From the NCBI RefSeq assembly GCF_018998565.1, contig NZ_JAHNZO010000001.1, forward strand, positions 449,774 through 513,773: a stretch of DNA of 64,000 nucleotides, written 5' to 3'. Positions 1 to 7,819 of this stretch are shown here, piece by piece; within the stretch, counting starts at the first letter, position 1; every line of letters begins with the position of its first letter. The stretch is from Paenibacillus oleatilyticus (GTDB lineage Bacteria > Bacillota > Bacilli > Paenibacillales > NBRC-103111). The notes beneath the pieces were generated by a model that had not been told where the DNA came from, searched no databases, and was given only the letters and a program-made list of their open reading frames with translations. The position numbers were made by a program, and so were the translations under genes.

Positions 1-203
1 TAAAGTAATTTTCTTGAATTTATTTGTCGAGTTACAAATTTAGGTTCAACGTTGAAAGAGCCTAAATTATAAGTGACTTAATGTGCATCAACAACTCAAA
101 ACGAACTTCAATTATATAGCCAGTACTACATTCCAGCTGTGAAAATGCTAAAATATTTGTCCTGGTAAGGTAAAACAATTGACTATCACAAATTTTTTTA
201 GCA

Positions 204-259
204 CAAAAAAAACCTCCCAGTTTATATATTGGCATCAATACTCAAACTTGAGAGGTTTT
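204..259 (-). terminator. Rho-independent terminator of the A-type Fe-S carrier gene
   Basis: Read leftwards, an AAAACCTC-type arm pairs with GGGAGGTTTT across an AT-rich loop and is followed at once by a run of T. It lies about 50 bases past the stop of the Fe-S carrier gene. The remaining 200 bases to the window edge are AT-rich and hold no gene I can support. Confidence 0.75.
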
Positions 260-308
260 ATGTTCATAAATTATGGATTGTTATTTTCCTCAATTCTAAA
301 ATCTGGCC

Positions 309-671
309 TCAATCCTCGCAAGGCTGCGCCAGCGCTTCCTCCTCCGGCTTCGTACGGAAGCTGGAGCCGCAGCCGCAGGTGGCTACCGCGTTCGGGTTGT
401 GAATGCTGAACCCGCCACCGATGCCGGTGTCTTGGAAATCAATCTCCACGCCGTACAAATATTTGGCGCTCTCTTCGTCCACGACGACCTTCAGTCCGTG
501 GATGTCCATGACTTTATCGCCTTCCTGCTCGTTGTCGTCAAAGCCCATCCCGTAGGAGAAGCCGCTGCAGCCGCCTTCCTTGACGCCCACGCGCAGGAAC
601 AAATTCGCAGCTTCCTCCGCCGCGAGCATTTCTTTAATTTTATCGCAAGCCGTTTCGCTGATTTTAATCAT
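309..671 (-). CDS. A-type Fe-S cluster carrier (HesB/IscA/ErpA family)
   Basis: A 120-residue cytosolic protein of the HesB/IscA family, which carries nascent Fe-S clusters to apo-enzymes. The three family cysteines are present at residues 35, 99 and 101 (GGCSG and the CGCGSSF tail), with the usual spacing. A strong ribosome site (AAGGGAGG) lies about 10 bases before the ATG. The protein runs slightly past the family core with an acidic tail. It stands alone with its own terminator, but the region also holds a NifU-like scaffold (yutI) and the radical-SAM enzyme MqnE, so supplying clusters to local respiratory enzymes is a reasonable inference. ErpA and SufA-type carriers cannot be told apart by eye. 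Confidence 0.9.
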   Translation of the reverse strand: MIKISETACDKIKEMLAAEEAANLFLRVGVKEGGCSGFSYGMGFDDNEQEGDKVMDIHGLKVVVDEESAKYLYGVEIDFQDTGIGGGFSIHNPNAVATCGCGSSFRTKPEEEALAQPCED

Positions 672-754
672 ATCGCCATGCCTCCCTTACCTGCTCGAAA
701 ATGTACTTCTATATAGAAGTATACTCCTTCCGGCCTCGGTCCTCAAGGGCTGCC

Positions 755-940
755 TCATTTGCGGTTATCCGTTTTATCGGCTTCATAATAACGAAGCAGC
801 AATTGATCTAATTGTCTGCTGCAGTGCTGCACTTCCGGATGCATGAACCCGAGCTGATTGCCCAAACTTACCATCTGCTCACGCATATCTTCGATTTCTT
901 CGGAAATGGAGGCCTGCTCATCGAGAGCTGGAGTAAGCAA
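755..940 (-). CDS. Spo0E-like aspartyl-phosphate phosphatase
   Basis: A 61-residue protein with the two-helix hairpin pattern of the Spo0E family. The signature S-R-Q-L-D (family S-Q-E-L-D) is followed by a leucine-rich helix near the C-terminus. Family members remove phosphate from Spo0A-P and so delay sporulation. The likely start is TTG at the stated end, with AGGACGG seven bases upstream. Bacilli and paenibacilli usually carry several copies. The target is inferred from the family only. Short length and an unusual start lower confidence slightly. Confidence 0.75.
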   Translation of the reverse strand: MLTPALDEQASISEEIEDMREQMVSLGNQLGFMHPEVQHCSRQLDQLLLRYYEADKTDNRK

Positions 941-1162
941 CTTGGCACCGTCCTACCCAATATTATTTCAATCTAACAGTATACTAGACTCCCCTGCCCA
1001 TGAAAATAGGAATTAAACCCTATCTTGTTTGTTTTTACAACAGGAATATAGTTTTAACGATTCATGTATTGCCCCTCTCCGGCAGTAGGTTTATAATAAG
1101 GAGTATTGTTTATCACACGTGTCATTCGGGAGAAACGCATTGTCGGTCTGTCCAAGCACCAA

Positions 1163-1281
1163 GCGAAGCTTCGTATTTCATGGAATACGCCCAAGCTTCG
1201 CCTACCTGTGTGTCCTTGGCCGGCTGACCATGTGCAAGCTTTCACAGCTTCCGCCGGTTCATCCGCGGCAGACTGTGAAAG
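1163..1281 (+). promoter_or_regulatory. Structured 5' leader of mqnE (candidate cis-acting RNA)
   Basis: The 436 bases between the Spo0E-like gene and mqnE hold no credible gene but do hold two strong inverted repeats. The first pairs 1163-1177 with 1184-1201: nine pairs, a CCC bulge, then six pairs closing on a six-base loop. The second pairs CTTTCACAG at 1239-1247 with CTGTGAAAG at 1273-1281, nine perfect pairs. Neither is followed by a T-run, so they are not simple terminators. A leader RNA or regulator site is an inference. No riboswitch class I know was recognised. Confidence 0.4.
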
Positions 1282-1376
1282 ATACGGTTCCCTGTATCGT
1301 TGTACAATTTCATCGACAGAGCGTCCCGTCAGCGGAAACCTGGGGCGCCTGACCCATTTACGGAGGTGGCTAAACC

Positions 1377-2480
1377 ATGAGTATGATTGTCAACAGCCAG
1401 GAAAGGCGCATGGCCGAAATCGCCGAAAAAGTGGAGCACGGAGAGCGTTTGACCCTGGAAGACGGCGTTTTTCTGTACGAAACGGACGATTTATTAACCA
1501 TCGGACAATTAGCAAACCAAGTGAACCTGAAGAAGAACGGCAAAAAGGTGTACTTCGTCGACAACATGAGCCTGTACTTCACCAATGTTTGCGAAGAGCA
1601 CTGTGCGTTCTGCCATTTCCGCCGCGACGAGGGCGAGGACGGCGCGTACACGCTGACGGCCGAGCAAATGTTCGATTACATCGACAAGCACTTCCACCCG
1701 AACATGCGGGAGTTCCACATTACGGGCGGCCACAATCCGAATGTGCCGTTCCAATATTATGTCGACTGTATCAAGGGGCTGAAGCAGCGTTATCCGAATG
1801 TGACCATCAAGGCTCACACGGCGGCGGAGATTGAGTTTTTTTCCCGGCTCAGCGGGTTAAGCTATAAAGAAGTGCTGCAAACGCTGATGGATGCCGGACT
1901 CGGCACGATGCCGGGCGGGGGCGCGGAGATTTTGTCCGAGCGTTACCGCAAAAAAATGCACTTGGTTGACAAAGCCTCCACCGAAGCTTGGCTCGAAGTG
2001 CACCGCACCGCGCATCAGCTCGGCATGAAAACGCACGCCACCATGCTGTTCGGCTCCATTGAGACGTTCGAAGAACGGATTCGTCACATGATGTACCTGC
2101 GCGAGCTGCAGGACGAAACCGGCGGCTTCATGGTCTTTATACCGAACTCGGTTCAGCCGGCAAGCGTCAATGCCAGCATCAAGCGCCGGGTATCGGCCTT
2201 TGACAATCTGAAGACGATCGCGATCAGCCGTCTGATGCTGGACAACATTCAGCATGTCAAAGCATATTTTATCAATCTCGGTACGCAGCTTACGCAAATT
2301 GCCCTGACATTCGGCGCTTCGGACGCCCACGGCACGATTATCCAGGAACGCATCAGCCATTCCGCTGGAGCGACCTCGCCGGAAGGCATGACACGGGACG
2401 AACTGGTTTGGCTCATCCAAGGAGCCGGCCGCATTGCCGTCGAGCGCGATACTTTCTATAACGAGATCAAGGTCTACTAA
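1377..2480 (+). CDS. mqnE: Aminofutalosine synthase MqnE (radical SAM)
   Basis: A 367-residue radical-SAM enzyme that joins 3-[(1-carboxyvinyl)oxy]benzoate to S-adenosylmethionine to give aminodeoxyfutalosine, an early step of the futalosine route to menaquinone. The 4Fe-4S cysteines are C72, C76 and C79 (CxxxCxxC). The surrounding NVCEEHCAFC context, the HITGGHNP stretch and the late FGASDAHGTI stretch fit MqnE; MqnC is the closest alternative. The start has GGAGGTGG seven bases upstream. The gene follows a long structured leader and sits 31 bases before yutJ, possibly in one transcript. It shows that this organism makes menaquinone without the classical men pathway, or in addition to it. 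Confidence 0.92.
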   Translation: MSMIVNSQERRMAEIAEKVEHGERLTLEDGVFLYETDDLLTIGQLANQVNLKKNGKKVYFVDNMSLYFTNVCEEHCAFCHFRRDEGEDGAYTLTAEQMFDYIDKHFHPNMREFHITGGHNPNVPFQYYVDCIKGLKQRYPNVTIKAHTAAEIEFFSRLSGLSYKEVLQTLMDAGLGTMPGGGAEILSERYRKKMHLVDKASTEAWLEVHRTAHQLGMKTHATMLFGSIETFEERIRHMMYLRELQDETGGFMVFIPNSVQPASVNASIKRRVSAFDNLKTIAISRLMLDNIQHVKAYFINLGTQLTQIALTFGASDAHGTIIQERISHSAGATSPEGMTRDELVWLIQGAGRIAVERDTFYNEIKVY

Positions 2481-2511
2481 TTAAGTCATAAGAGAAAGGG
2501 TTAACCGTTGT

Positions 2512-3576
2512 ATGAAAAAACTTGTCATTTTGGGCGGAGGCTACGGCGGACTGACGGTAGCGAAAGAATTGCTGGAAGGAGACATCCCGGCCGATACGGT
2601 GATGATCATGGTCGACCGGATGCCTTTTCAGGGACTAAAGACGGAATATTACGCGCTTGCTGCCGGAACGGTGTCCGAGCAAGACATCCGGGTGCATTTT
2701 CCGGTAGATCCGAGATTGATTCTGAAATACGGCGAAGTTACGGCTGTCGATCCCGAGCAGAAGGTGATCCGTTTCGCCAACGACGAACCGCTGTCTTACG
2801 ACTGGCTGGTCATCGCGCTCGGATGCGTGGATAAATACCACAACATTCCCGGGGCGGAGGAATTTTCCAACAGCATTCAGTCGTTATCGGCCACCCGCAA
2901 AACGTATCAGGCTTCGAACGATGCGGCTCCTTACGGTCAGATCACTATTGTCGGTGGCGGTCTCAGCGGCGTAGAGATGGCGGCGGAGCTGCGCGAGAGC
3001 CGGCCGGACCTGAACATCCGCATCCTGGACCGCGGGGCCAGCGTCCTGTCTCCGTTCCCGGAAAGGCTGCAGCGGTATGTGCGCGAGTGGATGCTGGAGC
3101 ATGACATCGAGCTGCGTTCGCACGTATCATTGAACCGTTTGGAAGGCGGTCTGCTATACAACCAGCAGGAAATCATTCAGACCGACATTACGATCTGGAC
3201 CGCCGGCATTCAGCCCAGCCCGATCGTGCAGAACTTGAATCTGCCCAAGGACAATCAAGGACGGTTAACGATTAACGAGTACCACCAGCTGCCCGATTAC
3301 AATGAAATTTACGTCGTCGGCGACTGTGCGGCCCTGCCCTTCTCCCCGAGCGGACAAGCGGCAGAAGCGCAAGGCAAGCAAGTGGCGGAAGTCCTGCAAG
3401 CCGTATGGAAAAACGAAACTCCCCGGCTCGGCAAAATCAAGCTCAAGGGAGTTCTCGGGTCGCTCGGCAAAAAGGCCGGCTTCGGCCTGATGGGCAAGCG
3501 GACGGTCATGCTCGGCATGGTGCCCCGCGCCTTGAAGAGCGGCGTGCTCTGGATGTCGAAGCGCCATCTGGGGTAA
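2512..3576 (+). CDS. yutJ: NDH-2-like FAD/NAD(P)-dependent oxidoreductase (YutJ family)
   Basis: A 354-residue two-dinucleotide-fold flavoprotein. The N-terminal FAD motif is GGGYGG, the NAD(P) motif GGGLSG lies near residue 146, and the FAD-closing motif YVVGDCAA lies near residue 265. This is the architecture of type II NADH dehydrogenases, which pass electrons to quinone at the membrane face. The order of a YutJ-like gene, yuzB and a NifU-like yutI is also found in Bacillus, which favours the YutJ branch over the main Ndh. It may be co-transcribed with mqnE. The true electron acceptor is not shown by the sequence. Confidence 0.85.
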   Translation: MKKLVILGGGYGGLTVAKELLEGDIPADTVMIMVDRMPFQGLKTEYYALAAGTVSEQDIRVHFPVDPRLILKYGEVTAVDPEQKVIRFANDEPLSYDWLVIALGCVDKYHNIPGAEEFSNSIQSLSATRKTYQASNDAAPYGQITIVGGGLSGVEMAAELRESRPDLNIRILDRGASVLSPFPERLQRYVREWMLEHDIELRSHVSLNRLEGGLLYNQQEIIQTDITIWTAGIQPSPIVQNLNLPKDNQGRLTINEYHQLPDYNEIYVVGDCAALPFSPSGQAAEAQGKQVAEVLQAVWKNETPRLGKIKLKGVLGSLGKKAGFGLMGKRTVMLGMVPRALKSGVLWMSKRHLG

Positions 3577-3579
3577 ACT

Positions 3580-3837
3580 TTATTCGTCTTTAAAGAGATC
3601 GAGCATATCCTCGATCTCTTTAATTTTAAGCTGAATGGCCGCCTCCAGCTCCTCTGCGGTGGCTGCCGCTACGATCTCGCCGTTCACCAATGCGAATGGA
3701 GCCAAATAGCATTCGCCGCAGTTGCCGAGACATCCGTACTCGATCACGTCGTATTCCGGATTTTGCTCCAGCTGCTGCATCAGCTTGGCTGTCCCATGGT
3801 GCATATTGTTCGTACAAAATTCAATGATCGGTCTCAT
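3580..3837 (-). CDS. yuzB: YuzB family protein (DUF1450)
   Basis: An 85-residue protein with the YuzB/DUF1450 pattern: an N-terminal FCTNN stretch and a CLGNCGEC cluster in the middle. The cysteines resemble a thioredoxin-like ferredoxin fold, but no function has been shown that I know of. It is convergent with yutJ (three bases between the stops) and divergent from yutI. This conserved neighbourhood suggests a redox or Fe-S role, which is inference. The ribosome site is weak. Confidence 0.85.
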   Translation of the reverse strand: MRPIIEFCTNNMHHGTAKLMQQLEQNPEYDVIEYGCLGNCGECYLAPFALVNGEIVAAATAEELEAAIQLKIKEIEDMLDLFKDE

Positions 3838-3862
3838 CGCACTTTCGCCTGCCTTAGAGCCA

Positions 3863-3891
3863 TTTTAATTTTCGATCGATTGTACTATAAT
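3863..3891 (+). promoter_or_regulatory. Candidate sigma-A promoter of yutI
   Basis: A perfect TATAAT at 3886-3891 is preceded 17 bases upstream by TTTTAA, a poor -35. It lies 24 bases before the chosen yutI start and points at it. Confidence 0.45.
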
Positions 3892-3915
3892 AAAATAAGA
3901 AGGGAGATGATGCAA

Positions 3916-4164
3916 ATGAGCGAGAACACTCAGCAAAGCACCATGTACGACGAGGTTCTTGAAGTTCTAGATAAGCTGCGCCCGTTCCTGCAACGCGACG
4001 GCGGCGACGTAGAGCTGGTTGACGTTGAGGACGGCATCGTTAAACTGCGTTTGATGGGCGCTTGCGGCAGCTGCCCGAGCTCGACCATCACGCTGAAAGC
4101 CGGTATCGAGCGCGCGCTGCTTGAAGAAGTGGAAGGCGTTCAAGAGGTAATGCAAGTATTCTAA
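3916..4164 (+). CDS. yutI: NifU C-terminal-like Fe-S scaffold (YutI)
   Basis: An 82-residue protein equal to the C-terminal domain of NifU, which assembles or transfers Fe-S clusters through a CxxC pair. Here the pair is C50/C53 in GACGSCPSS, and the RDGGDVELV stretch is typical. The start at 3916 is preferred because AAGGGAG lies nine bases upstream; ATGs at 3907 and 3910 sit too close to it. A perfect TATAAT is just upstream. A bidirectional terminator follows. With the A-type carrier at 0.3 kb it gives this region two Fe-S assembly factors. Confidence 0.9.
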   Translation: MSENTQQSTMYDEVLEVLDKLRPFLQRDGGDVELVDVEDGIVKLRLMGACGSCPSSTITLKAGIERALLEEVEGVQEVMQVF

Positions 4165-4188
4165 TGCATTGACCGCCCAAGTTCTGCG

Positions 4189-4241
4189 AAAAAACAGCCC
4201 CGAGTCCGCATGCTTCATGCGCCGCTCAGGGCTGTTTTTTT
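4189..4241. terminator. Bidirectional terminator between yutI and the SDR gene
   Basis: AAACAGCCC at 4192-4200 pairs with GGGCTGTTT at 4229-4237, with a T-run on both strands and an inner GCATG/CATGC hairpin. It serves both convergent genes. The last codons and stop of the leftward SDR gene lie inside the stem. Confidence 0.85.
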
Positions 4242-5044
4242 GTGCCGTTTGCGGCCGTTTGCCCGGAACCGCTGCCGATCATAGCGCGGATCGGGTCTAG
4301 TCCTCCGGACACGTCCATAATGTTGCCGGTAATGAAATCCGAGCGCTCTTCGCATAAAAAGGCGATGACCCGTGCGATATCCTCTCCCGTTCCGGGGCGT
4401 CCGCGCGGAGATTCGTCGTCCTGCAAATGCTCCACCTCGCCGATCGTCCGCTCTTTATTCGCGCCGCGAATGTCCCCCGGACAAATCATGTTGACCGTGA
4501 TCCCTTCCGACGCTTCTTCCACAGCCAGCGTTTTCGTAAAGGAGACAAGACCGACTTTGGCCGCCGCATAGGCTGCCCGGTGCGGCCACCCCCGCGCCTC
4601 CGCCGCATGGCCGAAGCCGAAGTGAATAATCCGGCCCCACTGCTTCTGCCGCATCATCGGAATAACCAGATGATCCAAATGCATCACGCCGAGCAGATTG
4701 CCCTGCATCAGCTCGTTAATTTCCCCAAGCTCATACTCCATAAACAGCCGGCGCTCGCGGATGAACGGACCAGCGTTGTTGATCAAAATGTCGATCGAAC
4801 CGAAATGGCGGACCGCTTCCCGTACGAGCCTTTCCCTGTCCTCGGGAACGGCTACGCTTCCCTGAACCGCCTCGCAGCGTACGCCCTTGCTGCGTATCGT
4901 CTCTCGCAGCTCGAACGCTTCCTTCTCGCTGTGCACGTAATTCAGCACGATATCGGTTCCCCGTTCGGCAAGCAGGAGCGCGGTCATTTTACCAAGACCT
5001 TTGGCGCTTCCCGTAATGAGGGCGGTTTTCCGCTGCCCTTCCAT
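4226..5044 (-). CDS. SDR family oxidoreductase (FabG-like)
   Basis: A 272-residue short-chain dehydrogenase/reductase. The cofactor motif TGSAKGLG is at the N-terminus, NNAG near residue 90 and the catalytic Y-x-x-x-K in AAYAAAKVG near residue 160, with a Rossmann fold throughout. NADPH-dependent reduction is likely, but the substrate is unknown. It resembles FabG-like paralogues such as YmfI rather than FabG of the fatty acid cluster, since no fatty acid genes are near. The ATG has GGGAGG upstream. The C-terminal tail (NGTKKQP) is encoded by the terminator stem and is probably not functional. Confidence 0.85.
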   Translation of the reverse strand: MEGQRKTALITGSAKGLGKMTALLLAERGTDIVLNYVHSEKEAFELRETIRSKGVRCEAVQGSVAVPEDRERLVREAVRHFGSIDILINNAGPFIRERRLFMEYELGEINELMQGNLLGVMHLDHLVIPMMRQKQWGRIIHFGFGHAAEARGWPHRAAYAAAKVGLVSFTKTLAVEEASEGITVNMICPGDIRGANKERTIGEVEHLQDDESPRGRPGTGEDIARVIAFLCEERSDFITGNIMDVSGGLDPIRAMIGSGSGQTAANGTKKQP

Positions 5045-5131
5045 GCTCCCACCTCCCGCTTCTCATTCGTTCCCGTTCTATCCAAAGTATAGTGCAAGCC
5101 GGAGAGCGATTCAACTTAAAGCCGCCCCGGA

Positions 5132-5860
5132 TCACCGGACCAGATAACGAAATACGGTCGTCACCGAACGGAATGCCATGTCGCAGCCTTGCTCCAGATC
5201 GGCCAAATTTCCGCGGACATCCTCCGTCTCGGAACTCGGCCGCTCCCCGTATTTCGCTTCCTCCGCCTTCATCAAATCGTCCAGCAGGTCGGCGTTAATC
5301 GTATGGATTTCCATGTTGCGCTGATTGCGCAGGCGCGTGAGCGGCTCTTTGTAGCTCGTTTTCAGCTCGTAGAGCTTCTCCTCCAAATCCGTAAACAGCT
5401 TATGCTGATGCATATTGCGAAGAACGGTAAAATATGAGAACCGCGATTTGATCTTTTCCGTCTTCAAAGCAAGACGTTCGTTCATGAAATGCCCCAGCTT
5501 ATCCAGCACAGCGAACAGACGAATCAGTGCATTGTTGTAATAATATAAATGGCGGTGGTAATCGTCCAATTCCTCGCGTTCCATCCGGTCGACGAATGCT
5601 GTTTTTACACGCTCCCCGTAGCGGGCAGCCGCATACTGGCTTTGCTCCATTTCGTCCAATGCCCGCAGAAAGCTTTGGCACCATATCGCATAACGGCGCT
5701 CCTGCGGTGTCGGAGCCGCTCCCTTCTTCGTCCGGGTGACGGTTCGCAAATATCCGCGGATCGCTTCGTTGGCCTCAAGCAGCAACCCGCTATCCTGCCT
5801 GGGCGGCTCGCCAAAAATCGCTCTTAACATAGGTGTCCCCATCCCATCCTGTTGTCCCAT
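5132..5860 (-). CDS. HEPN-domain protein, Cthe_2314-like
   Basis: A 242-residue, mostly helical soluble protein. It carries two R-N-x-x-x-H (Rx4H) motifs, at R148-H153 and R181-H186. Rx4-6H is the signature of HEPN domains, many of which are RNases, and the second copy fits the usual place near the end of the helical bundle. It resembles the Cthe_2314 HEPN family, which I recall rather than can check. No nucleotidyltransferase or antitoxin gene is adjacent, so a toxin role has no support here. Function unknown. Confidence 0.55.
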   Translation of the reverse strand: MGQQDGMGTPMLRAIFGEPPRQDSGLLLEANEAIRGYLRTVTRTKKGAAPTPQERRYAIWCQSFLRALDEMEQSQYAAARYGERVKTAFVDRMEREELDDYHRHLYYYNNALIRLFAVLDKLGHFMNERLALKTEKIKSRFSYFTVLRNMHQHKLFTDLEEKLYELKTSYKEPLTRLRNQRNMEIHTINADLLDDLMKAEEAKYGERPSSETEDVRGNLADLEQGCDMAFRSVTTVFRYLVR

Positions 5861-5902
5861 TCAGTATACCCGATCCCGTTTTGCAAAAACAATCGCATCT
5901 GC

Positions 5903-5953
5903 AAAAAAACGACAGCGGCGCATGGCCCTGGGTAAAGGATACGCCGCTATCGT
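5903..5953 (-). terminator. Terminator of the UbiD-family gene
   Basis: Read leftwards, a 12-base arm at 5942-5953 pairs with 5909-5920 (one mismatch or wobble) and is followed by seven T. It lies 18 bases past the stop of the decarboxylase gene. Confidence 0.85.
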
Positions 5954-5970
5954 CGGTTGCGTTCGTGTTA

Positions 5971-7731
5971 TTAAGCAAAATATTCGCTCCACCGGGAATC
6001 GACCAGCTTCACGATATCTTCCCGCGGGAAAAGCTCGTCCGGGTAACCGAGCTTCATCCTGGCATCGATCACAAGCGGCAGCTCGTAGCCGATATGATGG
6101 CGATTGACCTGCGTGCGCGCGTAAATATCGGCCGCCGGGTTGAAGCGGGTGAATACCGTCCACAGAAACGCCGTCTGGTCGCCGGCAATGGACGTCTCGT
6201 CCGCGACGATGACAAGCGGCCACGGGGCCAGACGATCCCCCGCCTCCTCAACCAAGCGGTCAGCCAAGCCGGGATCGTCCGTATAGGAGGCGCCGGAGAC
6301 CACGAGACAGCCGCGGCAGTAAACGGCGGCAGCCGAAATGCCCGGCAGCTCCCCGCCCATATAGACGGCCGGCAGCTCCCGCTTCGGCTCGCCGACGCCG
6401 ACCAGCACCGCTTTGCTGCCGTGGTTAAGCCGGTCGCCGGTATAATCGAGCGTATCGTGCGACGTATTGCCGAATACGTACAAGTCTTGCAGCGGATCGA
6501 ACCGCTCCAGCACCGTTTCGAGCAGCGTCGGGAAACGTTCCAGATCTAACTGCCGATCCGTCACCATCAAAAACTTAGTCAGTGATAACTGGCCCTCGCC
6601 AAGAATACGGAACGCCGAGACGATCGCTTCGCGGCTGTAGCTCTCACGGACAATCGCCGCAGCAAGCGCATGAAAGCCGGTTTCGGCGTACGTCCATAGA
6701 TCTTTGACGCCCGGCATCGCCATCGGGAAGGCAGGCGACAGCAGCTTCTGCAGAAACTCTCCGAGATAGTAATCCTCTTGTCTCGGCTTGCCGACAATCG
6801 TAGCCGGATAAATCGCATCCTTACGATGCCATACATGGCTCACGTTGAACACCGGAAAATCGTGAGTCAGCGAATAATAGCCGTAATGGTCTCCGAACGG
6901 CCCCTCGGGACGACGCACATGCGGCGCTACCGAGCCGCAAATCGCAAATTCCGCCTCGGCGACGAGACGGTGGCCTCCTTGCGGATTGGCCACGAGCGGA
7001 AGCTTCTGCCCCATAATGAGCGAGGTCAGCAGCAGCTCCGGCAAATGCTCGGGCACCGGCGCGATGGCCGACGCAATCAAGGCCGGCGGTCCGCCGAGAA
7101 AGACCGTCACCGGCAGCGCTTGTCCGCGCTTCTCCGCTTCGTGGTAATGGAAGCCGCCGCCCTTATGAATTTGCCAGTGCATGCCCGTCGTCCGGTCGTC
7201 ATAAACCTGCATCCGGTACATGCCCAGGTTATGATGGCCGTTCTCCGGATGCTCGGTATATACAAGCGGCAGCGTGACGAACGGCCCTCCGTCTTCCTGC
7301 CAGCTCGTCAATACGGGAAGCCCGGCAAGCGGCGCCTCGGTCTTGCACTGCTGCAGCACCGGAGCGGCGTCGGAGGACACGTTTTTGGTCCCGACTTTGA
7401 GCAGGTCCAGAAGAAGCTGCCGCTGGTCCCAGACCGCCTTCGGCGTCGGCGGAAGCAGCGTATCCTTCGCCGCAATAATATCCTTCATCAGCTGCTCGGG
7501 ACGCGGCCCGAACGCGAGGTCTACCCTCCGGCTTGTGCCGAACAGATTCGTTACGACCGGAAAGGAAGCACCTTTTACATTGGTAAACAGCAGCGCAGGC
7601 CCTTGCTCGTCAATGACCCTGCGGTGAATTTCGGCAAGCTCCAGATTCGGATCGACCGGCGCGGAGATTACTTTTAATTGATTTTCCTTACGAAGCGCTT
7701 CCAGAAAGCTGCGTAAATTTTCGAATCTCAT
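5971..7731 (-). CDS. UbiD-family decarboxylase, possibly of menaquinone synthesis
   Basis: A 586-residue UbiD-type decarboxylase, which removes a carboxyl group from aromatic or unsaturated acids using prenylated FMN. The diagnostic stretch RRPEGPFGDHYGYYS is present. Start 7731 (MRFENL) is chosen because AAGGGAG lies 10 bases upstream; an upstream ATG at 7755 has no site. In futalosine-pathway organisms the late decarboxylation is assigned to UbiD-like MqnL, and mqnE lies 5 kb away, so that role is a fair inference. No UbiX-like (prenyl-FMN synthase) or UbiA-like partner is seen in the window. Phenolic acid decarboxylation is the alternative. Confidence 0.85.
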   Translation of the reverse strand: MRFENLRSFLEALRKENQLKVISAPVDPNLELAEIHRRVIDEQGPALLFTNVKGASFPVVTNLFGTSRRVDLAFGPRPEQLMKDIIAAKDTLLPPTPKAVWDQRQLLLDLLKVGTKNVSSDAAPVLQQCKTEAPLAGLPVLTSWQEDGGPFVTLPLVYTEHPENGHHNLGMYRMQVYDDRTTGMHWQIHKGGGFHYHEAEKRGQALPVTVFLGGPPALIASAIAPVPEHLPELLLTSLIMGQKLPLVANPQGGHRLVAEAEFAICGSVAPHVRRPEGPFGDHYGYYSLTHDFPVFNVSHVWHRKDAIYPATIVGKPRQEDYYLGEFLQKLLSPAFPMAMPGVKDLWTYAETGFHALAAAIVRESYSREAIVSAFRILGEGQLSLTKFLMVTDRQLDLERFPTLLETVLERFDPLQDLYVFGNTSHDTLDYTGDRLNHGSKAVLVGVGEPKRELPAVYMGGELPGISAAAVYCRGCLVVSGASYTDDPGLADRLVEEAGDRLAPWPLVIVADETSIAGDQTAFLWTVFTRFNPAADIYARTQVNRHHIGYELPLVIDARMKLGYPDELFPREDIVKLVDSRWSEYFA

Positions 7732-7819
7732 GGCCGAGCGTCTCCCTTCTTTCATCCCACGAAGTGAAATAGATCATTGCCAGATGTCCCTGGATAGGGC
7801 GTATAGTAATAAGAGAGGC

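Noticed and set aside
179..409. 76-residue plus-strand frame at the left edge
   Set aside because: It crosses the terminator and then runs antisense into the A-type carrier gene.
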